A stretch of DNA of 64,000 nt from Sphingobacterium spiritivorum (GCF_016724845.1 NZ_CP068082.1:3100001-3164000); one strand, 5' to 3'; numbered from the stretch's first letter, positions 28,141-38,098 are shown. Notes: a model not told the origin generated them from the letters alone. Translations and numbers: made by a program.

Positions 28141-29424
28141 TTACTCCGCTATGATAAGATAGTAATTCTTCTTACCTCTTTGAGCAATGATATATTTATT
28201 GTTGATCAGATTTTCTGTTGTAAAGGTTGCATCCGTTCCGGATACTTTTTCTTTATTTACAGACACACCACCACCTTCAGTCATTTTTCTGGCTTCACCT
28301 TTTGAAGGGAAGATCTGCGTTTTTGTCGCTAACAGATCTAATATGTTGATTCCTTCTGCAAGTTCGCTCTTACTGATTGTAAATTGAGGTACTCCGTCAA
28401 ACACATCTAATACAGCTTCATGCTCCAGATCGCCTAAGAAATCCAGTGAACCGTTTCCGAAGAGGAATTCAGATGTTTTGAGTGCTGTCTCATAATCTTT
28501 TTCCGAGTGTGTACGGATTGTGATATCTTTTGCAAGTGCTTTTTGCACGGTGCGGGTATGAGGAGCAGCATCATGTTCTGCAATGATTGCGTCTATTTCT
28601 TCTTTTGGTTTTAGTGTAAAGATTCGGATCCAGTTTTTGGCATCATCATCTGTTGCATTCAACCAGAATTGATAATATTTATAGGGAGTTGTTTTCTTTG
28701 CATCTAACCATACAGCGCCTGATTCCGTTTTTCCAAATTTCTGACCATCTGATTTTTTGATCAGTTGGGTTGTAAGCGCAAATGCAGTTCCCTGATCCTG
28801 GCGACGGATAAATTCGGTACCGGTAACGATATTTCCCCACTGATCCGATCCGCCCATCTGTATTTTACAATTATGATGTTTCCATAGATAATAGAAGTCA
28901 TACCCCTGGATCAGCTGATAAGAAAATTCTGTAAACGATAGTCCATTTTCACCTTCAAGACGTTTTTTGACAGAGTCTTTGGCCATCATGTAGTTGACTG
29001 TAATCAACTTACCAATATCGCGGATAAAATCCAGGAATTTGAAATCCTTAAACCAATCGTAGTTGTTGACCATCTTTGCATCCAGTTCACCTTCGCCAAA
29101 TGTTAAGAATTTGCTCAGCTGATGCTTAAGGCTTGCAACATTGTGATTTAAAGTTTCCTCATCAAGTAAATTCCTTTCGGCCGATTTGAATGACGGATCA
29201 CCGATCATTCCGGTAGCCCCGCCAACCAGTGCAACAGGCTTATGACCTGCGTTTTGAAAATGAATAAGAGTCATGATCTGTGTCAGATGTCCGACGTGAA
29301 GCGAATCACCTGTAGGATCAAAACCAATGTAACCGGATACTTTTTCTTTGTTTAACAACTCTTCAGTTCCAGGCATGATGTCTTGTAACATGCCTCTCCA
29401 ACGTAATTCTTCTACAAAGTTCAT
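28141..29424 (-). CDS. tyrS: Tyrosyl-tRNA synthetase
   Basis: TyrS charges tRNA-Tyr. The 427-residue class I synthetase has the HIGH-type motif HVGH (residues 43-46, after GFDPTGDSL). The tyrosine pocket segment [13 protein letters not shown] is followed by MGGSDQWGN and the KMSKS-type loop KFGKTESG (about residue 230). It ends with a C-terminal S4 RNA-binding domain containing [11 protein letters not shown]. The length is normal for the bacterial TyrRS-1 type. It is divergent from the AcpH-like gene. A TATCTTTG box lies on the minus strand at 29458-29465, next to an inverted repeat at 29466-29486. Confidence 0.97.
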   Translation of the reverse strand: MNFVEELRWRGMLQDIMPGTEELLNKEKVSGYIGFDPTGDSLHVGHLTQIMTLIHFQNAGHKPVALVGGATGMIGDPSFKSAERNLLDEETLNHNVASLKHQLSKFLTFGEGELDAKMVNNYDWFKDFKFLDFIRDIGKLITVNYMMAKDSVKKRLEGENGLSFTEFSYQLIQGYDFYYLWKHHNCKIQMGGSDQWGNIVTGTEFIRRQDQGTAFALTTQLIKKSDGQKFGKTESGAVWLDAKKTTPYKYYQFWLNATDDDAKNWIRIFTLKPKEEIDAIIAEHDAAPHTRTVQKALAKDITIRTHSEKDYETALKTSEFLFGNGSLDFLGDLEHEAVLDVFDGVPQFTISKSELAEGINILDLLATKTQIFPSKGEARKMTEGGGVSVNKEKVSGTDATFTTENLINNKYIIAQRGKKNYYLIIAE

Positions 29425-29457
29425 AATAATACGGATAAGAAAATTTTAATTAAGTTG

Positions 29458-29486
29458 CAAAGATAGTAAGATTAGCTGTATCTTAC
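29458..29486 (-). promoter_or_regulatory. Candidate tyrS promoter box with adjacent inverted repeat
   Basis: Minus-strand TATCTTTG (29458-29465) is a perfect -7 box 34 bases before tyrS. A 7-bp inverted repeat GTAAGAT/ATCTTAC (29466-29472 with 29480-29486) covers the spacer region and could be an operator. The -33 element is not well placed. Confidence 0.45.
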
Positions 29487-29535
29487 GTCAAGATTTAAGA
29501 TATTACGCTTTTTGCGTGATTTTATTAAGATCAGA

Positions 29536-30219
29536 ATGAATTTTCTCTCGCATTTTTATTTCGAAAGGTATGCTACCCAGCCCGAACGCGTGTTGGGCGG
29601 AATACTGCCGGATCTGCTGAAGAATGCGGATAAGAAGTATATGTTTCATCCCAGCCGGTTTGAGACCATATTGCTGGACCATCCACAGTTTAAGCCTATT
29701 TATGAAGGTTGGAACAGACATCTGGAGGTAGACCGCATCTTTCACAACACACCGTTTTTTTTTGATCACACCCATCGTTTGCGGATTCAGATACAGGATA
29801 GCCTGAGTGGATTACCTGTTCGTCCTTCATTTTTGGCACATGTCGCGCTTGAACTGATTCTGGATCATCTGTTGTTAAAACATCAGGTAATTAATGTAGA
29901 CCGCTTTTATGAGGACCTGGAAAAGGTACATCCGGATACGATTATTAAGTTTCTGAAAATTATAGGATTAGAAGATACGACTAAATTTATGTCGTATTAT
30001 GAGCGTTTTGTAAACTCTAAGTACACATATGAATATGCAGATATTAGCAGAATATCATATGCATTGTTTAATATTGCAAAACGAATCTGGGATTTTGAAC
30101 CGGAAGCCGGGCATCATCTCAGACTTACAGAAGAGTTGATTATGTATACAGATAAACAACTTACTGATTATAAAAGTGTCTATTTTGAAATTCAGGACAG
30201 ACTTGCTTTAGCAGAATGA
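29536..30219 (+). CDS. AcpH-like (DUF479) acyl carrier protein phosphodiesterase family protein
   Basis: From the ATG at 29536 the protein has 227 residues and starts MNFLSHFYFERYA, matching the usual MNFLxHxxL start of AcpH. The longer frame from 29512 is unlikely. AcpH removes the phosphopantetheine arm from acyl carrier protein. Conserved features seen are the GGILPDLL segment (about residues 23-30), the FHPSRF/GWNRHLEVDRIFH stretch with a His-Asp pair (the HxxxD-type metal site) and HVALELILDHLLL near residue 110. Activity in Bacteroidota homologues is not proven. It is divergent from tyrS and followed by the APC transporter after 59 bases. Confidence 0.75.
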   Translation: MNFLSHFYFERYATQPERVLGGILPDLLKNADKKYMFHPSRFETILLDHPQFKPIYEGWNRHLEVDRIFHNTPFFFDHTHRLRIQIQDSLSGLPVRPSFLAHVALELILDHLLLKHQVINVDRFYEDLEKVHPDTIIKFLKIIGLEDTTKFMSYYERFVNSKYTYEYADISRISYALFNIAKRIWDFEPEAGHHLRLTEELIMYTDKQLTDYKSVYFEIQDRLALAE

Positions 30220-30278
30220 TACTAATTAATAAACTTATAAAGTAACCTGAGGTTGCAATCTTAAAATTTACAGACAGT

Positions 30279-31979
30279 ATGGGAAATCAACTTTTCAGAA
30301 AGAAAAGCATAGATCAGATTATTAGTGATTCTGAACATGGGGGTTCAGGATTATCCAAGATTCTTGGTATCAGGGATCTTGTTTCTTTGGGGATTGCAGC
30401 GATTGTAGGGGCTGGTATTTTCAGTACAATCGGACTGGCCAGTTTCAATGGCGGACCTGCGGTTTCGCTTCTTTTTGTTTTTGTGGCTTTTGCCTGTGTT
30501 TTTACGGCACTTTCGTATGCACAGTTTGCAAGTACCGTTCCGGTCTCCGGAAGTGCGTATACGTATGCATATGTTGCCTTTGGTGAATTGTTTGCCTGGA
30601 TTATAGGCTGGGCTCTGGTACTCGAATATGCGGTATCCAATATGGTGGTCGCCATATCGTGGTCCCAATATTTTGTATCCATGCTGGAAGGTTTTGGTTT
30701 ACATGTGCCCAGATGGCTCTCTATGGCACCTGCTTATGCCGTCGAAGCAAATCAGAAAATGCTGGAAGTTGGGGTTGATAAACTGACAGGTATTGATAAG
30801 CTGGCACTGGAAGCATATGTAACAGCACCCCGTATCGGAGATGTGCCTATTATCTTTGACCTCCCAGCAGGTATTATCACCTTTCTGGTGACCATACTTG
30901 TCTATGTCGGGATTAAAGAGTCTAAACGAGCCAGCAATATCATGGTCATGATCAAGGTCGGTATTATACTGGCTGTGATCTTTGGGGGATTATTTTTTGT
31001 CAAACCGGAAAACTGGACTCCGTTTGCACCTAATGGATTGGGAGGAGTTATGAGTAGTGTCGCTGCGGTTTTCTTTGCGTTTATCGGGTTTGACTCCATT
31101 TCAACGACAGCAGAAGAATGTAAAAATCCGCAACGGGATCTGCCGAGAGCAATGATATACTGTTTATTGATCTGTACGGTACTTTATGTAGCTATTGCTT
31201 TAGTCCTTACCGGAATGGTAAATTATACTGAACTGAATGTAAAAGATCCGCTGGCTTATGTATTCCAATATGTAGGATTCGATCATATGGCCGGTATTAT
31301 CTCTGTCACTTCTGTGATCGCCATTACAAGTGCTCTTTTGGTATATCAGCTGGCACAACCGAGAATATGGATGACGATGAGCCGTGACGGACTTTTGTGG
31401 AAGAAATTTGCTACTATTCACCCTAAATATAAAACACCTTCATATGCTACAGTTGTGACAGGTATTGTCGTTGCTGTTCCCTCTCTGTTTTTTAAAATGG
31501 ACTTCTTTGTGGATCTGACCAGCGTAGGGACTTTCTTTGCCTTTATTCTGGTATGTGCAGGGGTGCTTTATATGGATCATTCAGGGCTTTCCAAAAAATC
31601 AAAATTCAGAGTTCCCTATGTAAACGGAAAATACCTTGTGGGGCTGGGTTTCCTGATCGCCATGGTTTTGTTGTTTGTATACGGACAGGATACTATTACC
31701 GAATGGAAGTCTATGTCTGCGCTTTATATACTAGAGCATAAATCTTTGGTTATTATTTTCTGGTTAGTTTGGATCGGTATGAGTTTTTATGCTTTCCGGT
31801 TGAACTTCTCTTTACTTCCGACTACAGGTATTCTGATCAACCTGTATCTGATGACTGAACTGGGAGCCAGTAACTGGATTATTTTTATACTTTGGTTAGT
31901 TGCCGGGTTGGTTATCTACTTTATGTATGGTTACCGACATTCCCGATTAAATAAAGAAGCAAAAGCAATAGCTGATTAA
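30279..31979 (+). CDS. APC-family amino acid permease
   Basis: This 566-residue inner membrane transporter of the amino acid-polyamine-organocation superfamily resembles the cationic amino acid transporter (CAT/YfnA) group. Helix 1 has GAGIFSTIG, which contains the substrate-binding glycine motif GxGIF (about residues 41-46). The helix 6 region has FFAFIGFDSISTTAEECKNPQRDLPRA (split here by a conserved Phe-Asp). About 12-14 hydrophobic segments can be counted. An extra loop of about 50 residues (about 140-190) is usual in Bacteroidota members. The substrate cannot be told from sequence. It ends at a strong bidirectional terminator shared with kup. Confidence 0.88.
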   Translation: MGNQLFRKKSIDQIISDSEHGGSGLSKILGIRDLVSLGIAAIVGAGIFSTIGLASFNGGPAVSLLFVFVAFACVFTALSYAQFASTVPVSGSAYTYAYVAFGELFAWIIGWALVLEYAVSNMVVAISWSQYFVSMLEGFGLHVPRWLSMAPAYAVEANQKMLEVGVDKLTGIDKLALEAYVTAPRIGDVPIIFDLPAGIITFLVTILVYVGIKESKRASNIMVMIKVGIILAVIFGGLFFVKPENWTPFAPNGLGGVMSSVAAVFFAFIGFDSISTTAEECKNPQRDLPRAMIYCLLICTVLYVAIALVLTGMVNYTELNVKDPLAYVFQYVGFDHMAGIISVTSVIAITSALLVYQLAQPRIWMTMSRDGLLWKKFATIHPKYKTPSYATVVTGIVVAVPSLFFKMDFFVDLTSVGTFFAFILVCAGVLYMDHSGLSKKSKFRVPYVNGKYLVGLGFLIAMVLLFVYGQDTITEWKSMSALYILEHKSLVIIFWLVWIGMSFYAFRLNFSLLPTTGILINLYLMTELGASNWIIFILWLVAGLVIYFMYGYRHSRLNKEAKAIAD

Positions 31980-31980
31980 A

Positions 31981-32017
31981 AAAACTAAGGGCCTCCGATT
32001 CGGAGGCCCTTAGTTTT
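31981..32017. terminator. Bidirectional terminator between the APC permease gene and kup
   Basis: A perfect 17-bp stem (31981-31997 with 32001-32017) has the loop ATT, with A-runs before and T-runs after. It lies immediately next to the kup stop at 32018. Confidence 0.92.
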
Positions 32018-33961
32018 TTAATTTATTCGATTGATAACGACTTCATGTGTCCTCGGTATGCTCAGCGGCACACGTTCTATAGTCACAAAACTTGCATCCA
32101 GACCAAATCCTTTTTCTTCGGACAGACTGAATTTCTTGAGAATTTTATAGATCTCGAAGATAATACGTTCATGCCATTTCAGATCATTAGTCTTGGATAA
32201 CACTTTTTCCAGGATAACAAATCTGAAATCTCCGGGTATTTTATATTTTTTCAACGAATCATACTGACTTACAATATCGATCTCCTTGCGTTGTACCATA
32301 TCTTCCACTACTTTCCGGAACAGTAAACTGATGCGTTGCTCTTCCCTGAATCCCAGTTTAAAGTCTATGCGGATTAATTTGCCCGGAATAATCTGTTCTA
32401 CCGTATACTCTCGGGTATGTGGATTATCCATCACATCTACGTGCACCAGCCAGTACACATCTGCTTTCTTAGGCTTTTTATTGATCATGGAGTAGATGAT
32501 CTTGTATTCTATCTCATTCCTGTTGTTTGCACTGGTCAGATAGACCAGTTGTGATGCGAAAGTAGGAATAGTAGGATCTTTACTCATTTCTGAAATGATG
32601 TCATTATAATCCCTGATATTAACAAATTTGACAAAGCGGTTTTTGATTTTTCTGGCATTATACCAGGCGTACATAACCGCGATCAGCGCCAGTGATAAGA
32701 CTAAGGTCAACCAACCTCCGTGTGCAATTTTTACAGAGTTACCTGCCAGGAATCCAAACTCGATAAAGAAGTAGAAACCTACAAATAAGAAAATCAGGTA
32801 CTTGTTCACCCGTTTCCATCTCAGGAAGAATCCCATTAGAATAGTCGTCGTGATAAACGTCGCATTGATGGCCAGACCATATGCAGCCTCCATATTGCTG
32901 GATTCTCTGAATACAGCGATGATCAGCATACATCCCAGCCATAGTATCAGATTGATGGATGGTACATATAATTGTCCTTTGTGATCACTTGGATAACGTA
33001 TGGTGACTTTGGGCCAGATATTAAGGCGTACAGCTTCCGAAATCAGTGTAAACGATCCTGATATCATCGCCTGGCTGGCAATAATAGCTGCAATGGTTGC
33101 GATGACAACTCCATATCCCAGAAACCATTCCGGCATAATGGCATAAAACGGATTTTTCTCTCCGATCTGGGTTCCAGAATGCGCCAGTAACCAGGCTCCC
33201 TGTCCAAAGTAATTAAGCAATAAGCATATTTTTACAAGTATCCAGCTTATTCTGATATTGGCTTTTCCACAGTGTCCCATGTCGGAGTAGAGTGCTTCTG
33301 CACCTGTCGTACATAGAAATACACCACCAATAATAAACAACGCATTTGGCGTGCTTACGATTAGTTTGAAAGCATAATAAGGGTTGATTGCTTTTAATAC
33401 CTGAGGAGCTTCATCAATGTAGCTTACCCCCAGAATCCCTATGGTCAAAAACCAGGTGAGCATAAGCGGTCCGAAGACTTTTCCTACGATGGAAGTCCCA
33501 AAGCGCTGGATCAGAAACAATCCTGAGATAATAATAATTACAATAGGTACTGTCTGGATGGTAGGATTGTTGATTGCTAAACCTTCTATTGCTGAAGAGA
33601 TGGTGATAGCCGGAGTCAGCATACCGTCAGCCAACAGTGTGGAAGCTCCGATGATGGCCGGGATAATAAGCCACTTGGCCTGCCTCTTGACCAGTGAGTA
33701 GAGGGAAAGTATACCTCCTTCACCATTGTTGTCTGCGTTCAGGGCAATCAATACATACTTAACGGTAGTTTGAAGGGTGATAGTCCATACGACACAGGAT
33801 AATCCCCCGAGGACGAGGTCTGGTTCGATAGTTCCTTTGTTAATAATAGCTTTGAATACATAGAGAGGGGAAGTTCCGATATCTCCAAAGATAATTCCTA
33901 AGCTAATCAGTAAGCCGCCGAGGCTCAACTTTTGAACGTCGCTCGCGTTTTTTGTTGACAT
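32018..33961 (-). CDS. kup: Kup potassium uptake transporter
   Basis: Kup is a proton-coupled potassium importer of the KUP/HAK/KT family. The 647-residue protein starts its membrane domain with LGIIFGDIGTSPLYVFKA (about residues 17-34), which contains the conserved GDIGTSPLY. GVFLCTTGAEALYSDMGHCG follows near residue 217, then about 12 helices. A cytosolic C-terminal domain covers about 470-647. The position is monocistronic, with its stop touching the bidirectional terminator. No TAnnTTTG box with correct spacing is visible upstream, and the 250 bases between kup and the T9SS-domain gene are AT-rich. Confidence 0.95.
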   Translation of the reverse strand: MSTKNASDVQKLSLGGLLISLGIIFGDIGTSPLYVFKAIINKGTIEPDLVLGGLSCVVWTITLQTTVKYVLIALNADNNGEGGILSLYSLVKRQAKWLIIPAIIGASTLLADGMLTPAITISSAIEGLAINNPTIQTVPIVIIIISGLFLIQRFGTSIVGKVFGPLMLTWFLTIGILGVSYIDEAPQVLKAINPYYAFKLIVSTPNALFIIGGVFLCTTGAEALYSDMGHCGKANIRISWILVKICLLLNYFGQGAWLLAHSGTQIGEKNPFYAIMPEWFLGYGVVIATIAAIIASQAMISGSFTLISEAVRLNIWPKVTIRYPSDHKGQLYVPSINLILWLGCMLIIAVFRESSNMEAAYGLAINATFITTTILMGFFLRWKRVNKYLIFLFVGFYFFIEFGFLAGNSVKIAHGGWLTLVLSLALIAVMYAWYNARKIKNRFVKFVNIRDYNDIISEMSKDPTIPTFASQLVYLTSANNRNEIEYKIIYSMINKKPKKADVYWLVHVDVMDNPHTREYTVEQIIPGKLIRIDFKLGFREEQRISLLFRKVVEDMVQRKEIDIVSQYDSLKKYKIPGDFRFVILEKVLSKTNDLKWHERIIFEIYKILKKFSLSEEKGFGLDASFVTIERVPLSIPRTHEVVINRIN

Positions 33962-34168
33962 TCTAAATAAATTTAATGACTAAATCTTCAATTTTTCGCC
34001 TGTTAATCAGTATTCTTGATAACAGAATTGAACTGCCAAAGTTTGGTTTTTTTTGTGACAACGTCAAGAGTTGTTAAAAATTGTTAAAGCCATTAAAAAT
34101 CGTCCGATTAATTAACGATCAGATAAAAAAAAATCTATTTTTGTATGAAGATAATTGAGAAAAAGGTT

Positions 34169-34176
34169 TATATTTG
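34169..34176 (+). promoter_or_regulatory. Candidate -7 box of the T9SS-domain gene
   Basis: TATATTTG lies 36 bases before the ATG at 34212. A second box, TATTTTTG, lies at 34136-34143. Neither has a well-spaced TTTG element, so the call is weak. Confidence 0.35.
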
Positions 34177-34211
34177 ATTAAACCAATTAACAATACAACT
34201 GTCTCAGACAT

Positions 34212-34718
34212 ATGATGAAATTTTTTACTAAGATACACATTATTAAAACCCTTACGAACGCACTTGTGCTTATGGCAAGTCTGAGCTTTGCTTGGGGTTC
34301 CAATATGGTATTGGCGAGTGATAGTTCATCAAAAAAAATGGGCCATATGTATATGGCATCCAATGCCTCAAAGGCTGCTAAATATTTCAATAACGAATCT
34401 TCATACGACTTTGGTATGTCAGCTGCTAAAATTTTTTCTGCAGCAGAATCAGACAAACTGATCAATAATGTAAAAGTATTCTACAATCCTATTGCTGAAC
34501 AGGTAACTGTATCCTTCAAATTGGGTAAACAGAATGCCGTTTCCATAAAGGTCATGGATGCGTTGGGTAATGAAGTTTTAGGGCTTATGAATAATACGCT
34601 TGATGCTGGTAATCAGAATCTTGCGTTTGAAACAAATGGCAAGTTGTCTTCAGGCTTTTACTTTGTGAGAGTTGTAGCAGGAACAGAAACAGTCATTAAA
34701 CGTATATCCGTCAGATAA
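34212..34718 (+). CDS. Small exported protein consisting mainly of a T9SS type A C-terminal sorting domain
   Basis: The 168-residue protein has an N-terminal export signal (TNALVLMASLSFAWGSNMVLA), about 60 residues of Ser/Ala/Lys-rich sequence, and a C-terminal domain of about 80 residues. That domain starts INNVKVFYNPIAEQVTVSF and contains SIKVMDALGNEVLG, LDAGNQNLAFE, LSSGFYFVRV and the end KRISV. This is the Por secretion (type IX, type A) sorting domain, normally a tail on large secreted enzymes. Here almost nothing precedes it. The protein may be a surface-anchored small protein, a regulator or a remnant. The convergent terminator at 34760-34795 is shared with ispG. Confidence 0.78.
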   Translation: MMKFFTKIHIIKTLTNALVLMASLSFAWGSNMVLASDSSSKKMGHMYMASNASKAAKYFNNESSYDFGMSAAKIFSAAESDKLINNVKVFYNPIAEQVTVSFKLGKQNAVSIKVMDALGNEVLGLMNNTLDAGNQNLAFETNGKLSSGFYFVRVVAGTETVIKRISVR

Positions 34719-34759
34719 CGGTCGGTTTTACAGATAAGATAATTATATCAAGATATAAA

Positions 34760-34795
34760 AAAAGCGGGACTTCATTTTGAAGTCTCGCTTTTTTT
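34760..34795. terminator. Bidirectional terminator between the T9SS-domain gene and ispG
   Basis: An 11-bp stem (34764-34774 with 34778-34788, one G-T pair) is flanked by an A-run before and a T-run after, so it serves both strands. Confidence 0.88.
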
Positions 34796-36812
34796 ATACT
34801 GCAGTTTCTTGTTCTTCAATCCAAAGCCCGTCGCCTTTGATGATATCGATAAGTTCATCAAGAGCATTTGCTGAGCTTACATTTTTCTTGACCACTTCTT
34901 TACCTCGGTAGAGCGTTATTTTGTCCGGCCCTGCACCAACATAGCCATAGTCCGCATCTGCCATTTCACCCGGTCCGTTGACGATACAACCCATGATAGC
35001 GATCTTCAACCCTTTAAGGTGATTCGTCCGTGCACGGATCATCTGGGTGGTATCTTGTAAATCAAATAAAGTCCGTCCACAGCTTGGACAAGAGATATAT
35101 TCTGTTTTGGATATACGCGATCGGGTAGCCTGCAGGATTCCAAAAGATAAGGATACCAGTTTGTCGATAGGTGTAGCAGGTGAATCCACCCATATGCCAG
35201 AGCCCAGTTTGTCAATCAGTAAGGCGCCCAGGTCTGTTGCTGCATACAGCTGAATCTTGGAAATCGGTTCTTCCGGATTCATAATATCTCCCACGGGACC
35301 TGAAAATTCTTCTGACGGATAGGATCTCTTTATAATAACAGGATTGTCGAGCCCTATTTCCTGAAGATTGGCGAAAAACTGACGCTGATCTGCCATCCCG
35401 TGAATATGATCCGTTTCCAATACAAATACAACAGTATTATCAATAGCTGAATTACCGAAAATTTCGGATTCCAGATCATTATTTTTTATATATATCAGAT
35501 TGAGTACAGGGTCTTTGCGGGATGCTGCATTAAACTGTTCCAGATCAAAGACAGGGTGTATATTGGTTGGATTCGCAATCGTTAACCAGGTATTGTAATT
35601 ATAAAGCTGCTTCAGATTGCCTGGCATGGTGAAAGAAGGTAGCTGATCTCCCAGAAATACAAAATCTACCGATTGTTCTCCCATATGATACTTGTCATTG
35701 AGGATATCATAGCGATATCCTGTTGCTGTCAGGATATTCGGATCTTTCAGATTAGATGCCGAGATATCAACAATGACGCGGGGAACGAGGGAACCGCCAA
35801 TAAAAGTATTGACTTCTTTGGATTCGTAAGCTACTGTTTCGGAAGAAGGATTAAGCTGTATTATTTCCCGGCTTTGTATAGCTGCTTCCTGCAGCATTTT
35901 AGCACGTTTGCTGTAGCGGTTTACGAGAGCTATGGCTACAGGTGCTTCTTTTTCCGGTTCTTCTGTTAGGGATACACGTACTGTATCTCCCAGACCATCT
36001 TCTAACAATGTGCCGATACCAACAGCCGATTTGATACGTCCGTCTTCTCCATCTCCTGCCTCTGTGACACCCAGGTGGAGCGGATAGTTCATATTTTCGA
36101 TGACCATCTTCTCGACCAGCATACGATAAGCCTGTACCATTACCTGGGGATTACTGGATTTCATCGAAATGGTCAGGTTGTAAAAATTAAGATCTTCACA
36201 AATGCGTATAAATTCAAGTGCTGATTCGACCATTCCCTCCGGTGTATCCCCGTAGTGGCTCATGATACGATCAGACAGCGAACCATGATTCGTGCCTATG
36301 CGCATAGCAGTGCCATATTCTTTACAGATACTGACTAATGGAGCAAATTTTTTATAGATACGGTCTAATTCCGCCTGATATTCGTTTGCAGAATAAGAAA
36401 GCTGATCGAACTTTTTTTTGTCCGCATAATTTCCGGGGTTGATCCGTACTTTTTCTACTATTCTTGCTGCAACTTCAGCTGCATTCGGAGTAAAATGAAT
36501 ATCCGCAACAAGAGGTACATTATAGCCTCTGTTACGGAGTTCTTTTTTAATATTTGCAAGATTTTCGGCTTCTTTTATACTTGGTGCAGTGATACGGACA
36601 TATTCACAACCAGCATCTACCATGCGGATAGTCTGCTCTACAGAGCCCATAGTATCCATGGTATCTATAGTGGTCATACTTTGGATACGTATGGGATTAT
36701 TTCCTCCCATAGGTATATCTCCGATATTCACTTCCCTGGTTACCCAACGGCTGTAATCTGTTTTAGAATTACAATATCCTCCGGGTAAGCTCAATAAATT
36801 ACTTGTATCCAT
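34794..36812 (-). CDS. ispG: 4-hydroxy-3-methylbut-2-enyl diphosphate synthase (long form)
   Basis: IspG makes HMBPP in the MEP isoprenoid pathway with a [4Fe-4S] cluster. From the ATG at 36812 the protein has 672 residues; a GTG at 36821 is the upstream alternative. The N-terminal TIM barrel has REVNIGDIPMGG, RIQSMTTIDTMDT and VADIHFTP. A large central insertion of about 250 residues is typical of Bacteroidota and plants. The C-terminal cluster domain has CPSCGRTLFDLQ and IMGCIVNGPGEMADADYG, with the cluster cysteines. A minus-strand TAACTTTG at 36821-36828 lies directly before the start, which would give a very short leader. Confidence 0.96.
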   Translation of the reverse strand: MDTSNLLSLPGGYCNSKTDYSRWVTREVNIGDIPMGGNNPIRIQSMTTIDTMDTMGSVEQTIRMVDAGCEYVRITAPSIKEAENLANIKKELRNRGYNVPLVADIHFTPNAAEVAARIVEKVRINPGNYADKKKFDQLSYSANEYQAELDRIYKKFAPLVSICKEYGTAMRIGTNHGSLSDRIMSHYGDTPEGMVESALEFIRICEDLNFYNLTISMKSSNPQVMVQAYRMLVEKMVIENMNYPLHLGVTEAGDGEDGRIKSAVGIGTLLEDGLGDTVRVSLTEEPEKEAPVAIALVNRYSKRAKMLQEAAIQSREIIQLNPSSETVAYESKEVNTFIGGSLVPRVIVDISASNLKDPNILTATGYRYDILNDKYHMGEQSVDFVFLGDQLPSFTMPGNLKQLYNYNTWLTIANPTNIHPVFDLEQFNAASRKDPVLNLIYIKNNDLESEIFGNSAIDNTVVFVLETDHIHGMADQRQFFANLQEIGLDNPVIIKRSYPSEEFSGPVGDIMNPEEPISKIQLYAATDLGALLIDKLGSGIWVDSPATPIDKLVSLSFGILQATRSRISKTEYISCPSCGRTLFDLQDTTQMIRARTNHLKGLKIAIMGCIVNGPGEMADADYGYVGAGPDKITLYRGKEVVKKNVSSANALDELIDIIKGDGLWIEEQETAV

Positions 36813-36857
36813 ATCTACCACAAAGTTATGGATTCTGAAGTAATAATTTCGTAAGAT

Positions 36858-37805
36858 TTAATATTGAATGATCTTGAAAGAAGTGACCCCTGCGTCAATA
36901 ACAATGTTGTATTTTGAAGTAGCCTGTGCATAATTCGCTGTTTCACTGACGCCGTCACCTTTTCTCACAAAACCGCTGCCTAATTCTATAGATGAGAGTC
37001 CGCTGTCTGAAGTTACCTGGCAGGGTACATCTTTAGGGATTCGGATCTCGACAGAAGAAGCTCCGGCATCTATATTGATCGTAGATGTTTCTACAGGTCT
37101 TCCAAGCTTCATATTTACAGAGCTTGCTCCGGTATCAAAGTTAATGTTTCTTATTTTAAAAGGAGAAAGGTCCATCTGTACATCTGAAGCGCCGATGTCA
37201 AAGTTGAGATCCCACACTACATCTTTATTCAGTTTGAATAATGTCGTGTTGTTTTTGCTGCGTCCTTTTTTTCTCTTTTTACCCGTTAAATCAATAGTTG
37301 CTGTACCGTCTTCGGCAGAGTCTGATGTGAGTTTAAGAAAATAAGAGTCTGAAGAATTTCCCGCCTCAAATAATACGCTACTCGGTTGGCTGGACAGTTT
37401 GAGATTTGTGGTACCGATATCGAAATTCGCTTTAGCTACTGATAGATTTTTAGGGAGCTGTATCGCAAGGCTCTTACTTGAAGAGGAAGGAATTGAATCA
37501 TCCACTTCATCTGTGCTTATATGAATATTAGATCCCTTGAAGAATCTGGAAATTAGGCTTTCATTCGGAGTTGTAAAGCCGACAAATACCAGAAACCCTA
37601 ACAGCAGGCAGGTAAAGCCTAATTTGGCGATCTGTCCGGATTGTCCATTAGGCATAAGCATATTAATACCGCCCAGAATAATCAATAATGGCCAGTAACG
37701 AATAATTTCAAGCCAGTTGAACTCAATGATGTCCAGGACATCAAGAAGCAATATAATCCCCACAAAAAGAAAGATAAGTCCTGAGGTAATTCTTTTATTG
37801 TTCAT
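36858..37805 (-). CDS. LiaF-like membrane protein with toastrack beta domain
   Basis: The 315-residue protein has four predicted N-terminal helices (about residues 7-85; FLFVGIILLLDVL, WPLLIILGGINML, FTCLLLGFLVFVGF), resembling the LiaI/LiaF transmembrane region. An extracytoplasmic or cytosolic beta domain follows. The latter has repeats of the form NFDIGASDVQMDL, NFDTGASSVNMKL and NIDAGASSVEIRI (about residues 200-270), as in DUF4097/toastrack folds, which in Firmicutes work in envelope-stress sensing. Here no two-component genes are adjacent. It is upstream of ispG by 36 bases on the same strand, so the two may be co-transcribed. The function is unproven. Confidence 0.7.
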   Translation of the reverse strand: MNNKRITSGLIFLFVGIILLLDVLDIIEFNWLEIIRYWPLLIILGGINMLMPNGQSGQIAKLGFTCLLLGFLVFVGFTTPNESLISRFFKGSNIHISTDEVDDSIPSSSSKSLAIQLPKNLSVAKANFDIGTTNLKLSSQPSSVLFEAGNSSDSYFLKLTSDSAEDGTATIDLTGKKRKKGRSKNNTTLFKLNKDVVWDLNFDIGASDVQMDLSPFKIRNINFDTGASSVNMKLGRPVETSTINIDAGASSVEIRIPKDVPCQVTSDSGLSSIELGSGFVRKGDGVSETANYAQATSKYNIVIDAGVTSFKIIQY

Positions 37806-37865
37806 TATGTTTTATAGTTATGTTGTCGATTCTAATTGTTTAACTGAATCAAAATTAAAGTGAAG

Positions 37866-38081
37866 ATGATAAAAAAAACAATGCAATTAGGTTATTTACT
37901 GCATTTATTCGGTAAATGTATTAAATCTGTCGGTGAAAAATTAATATTCCGTTCTATGGCAGCAATGCCCTTGCGAGGTAACAGGTTTTTGTGGGATTAT
38001 ACCTATATTCGTTTATATTTTGATATAGCAGGGGAATGGGTCATACGAATCCCTCAGAAGAAGGCGTTTTATAGCAAATAA
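37866..38081 (+). CDS. Small hypothetical protein upstream of mlaE
   Basis: The 71-residue frame starts at ATG 37866 (a GTG at 37860 is the alternative). The product is basic and partly hydrophobic, with no recognised domain. It ends 17 bases before mlaE and has no competing gene on the other strand, so it could be real and part of the mla operon. It may also be chance. Confidence 0.35.
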   Translation: MIKKTMQLGYLLHLFGKCIKSVGEKLIFRSMAAMPLRGNRFLWDYTYIRLYFDIAGEWVIRIPQKKAFYSK

Positions 38082-38098
38082 TATACTAAAGGAAATAT

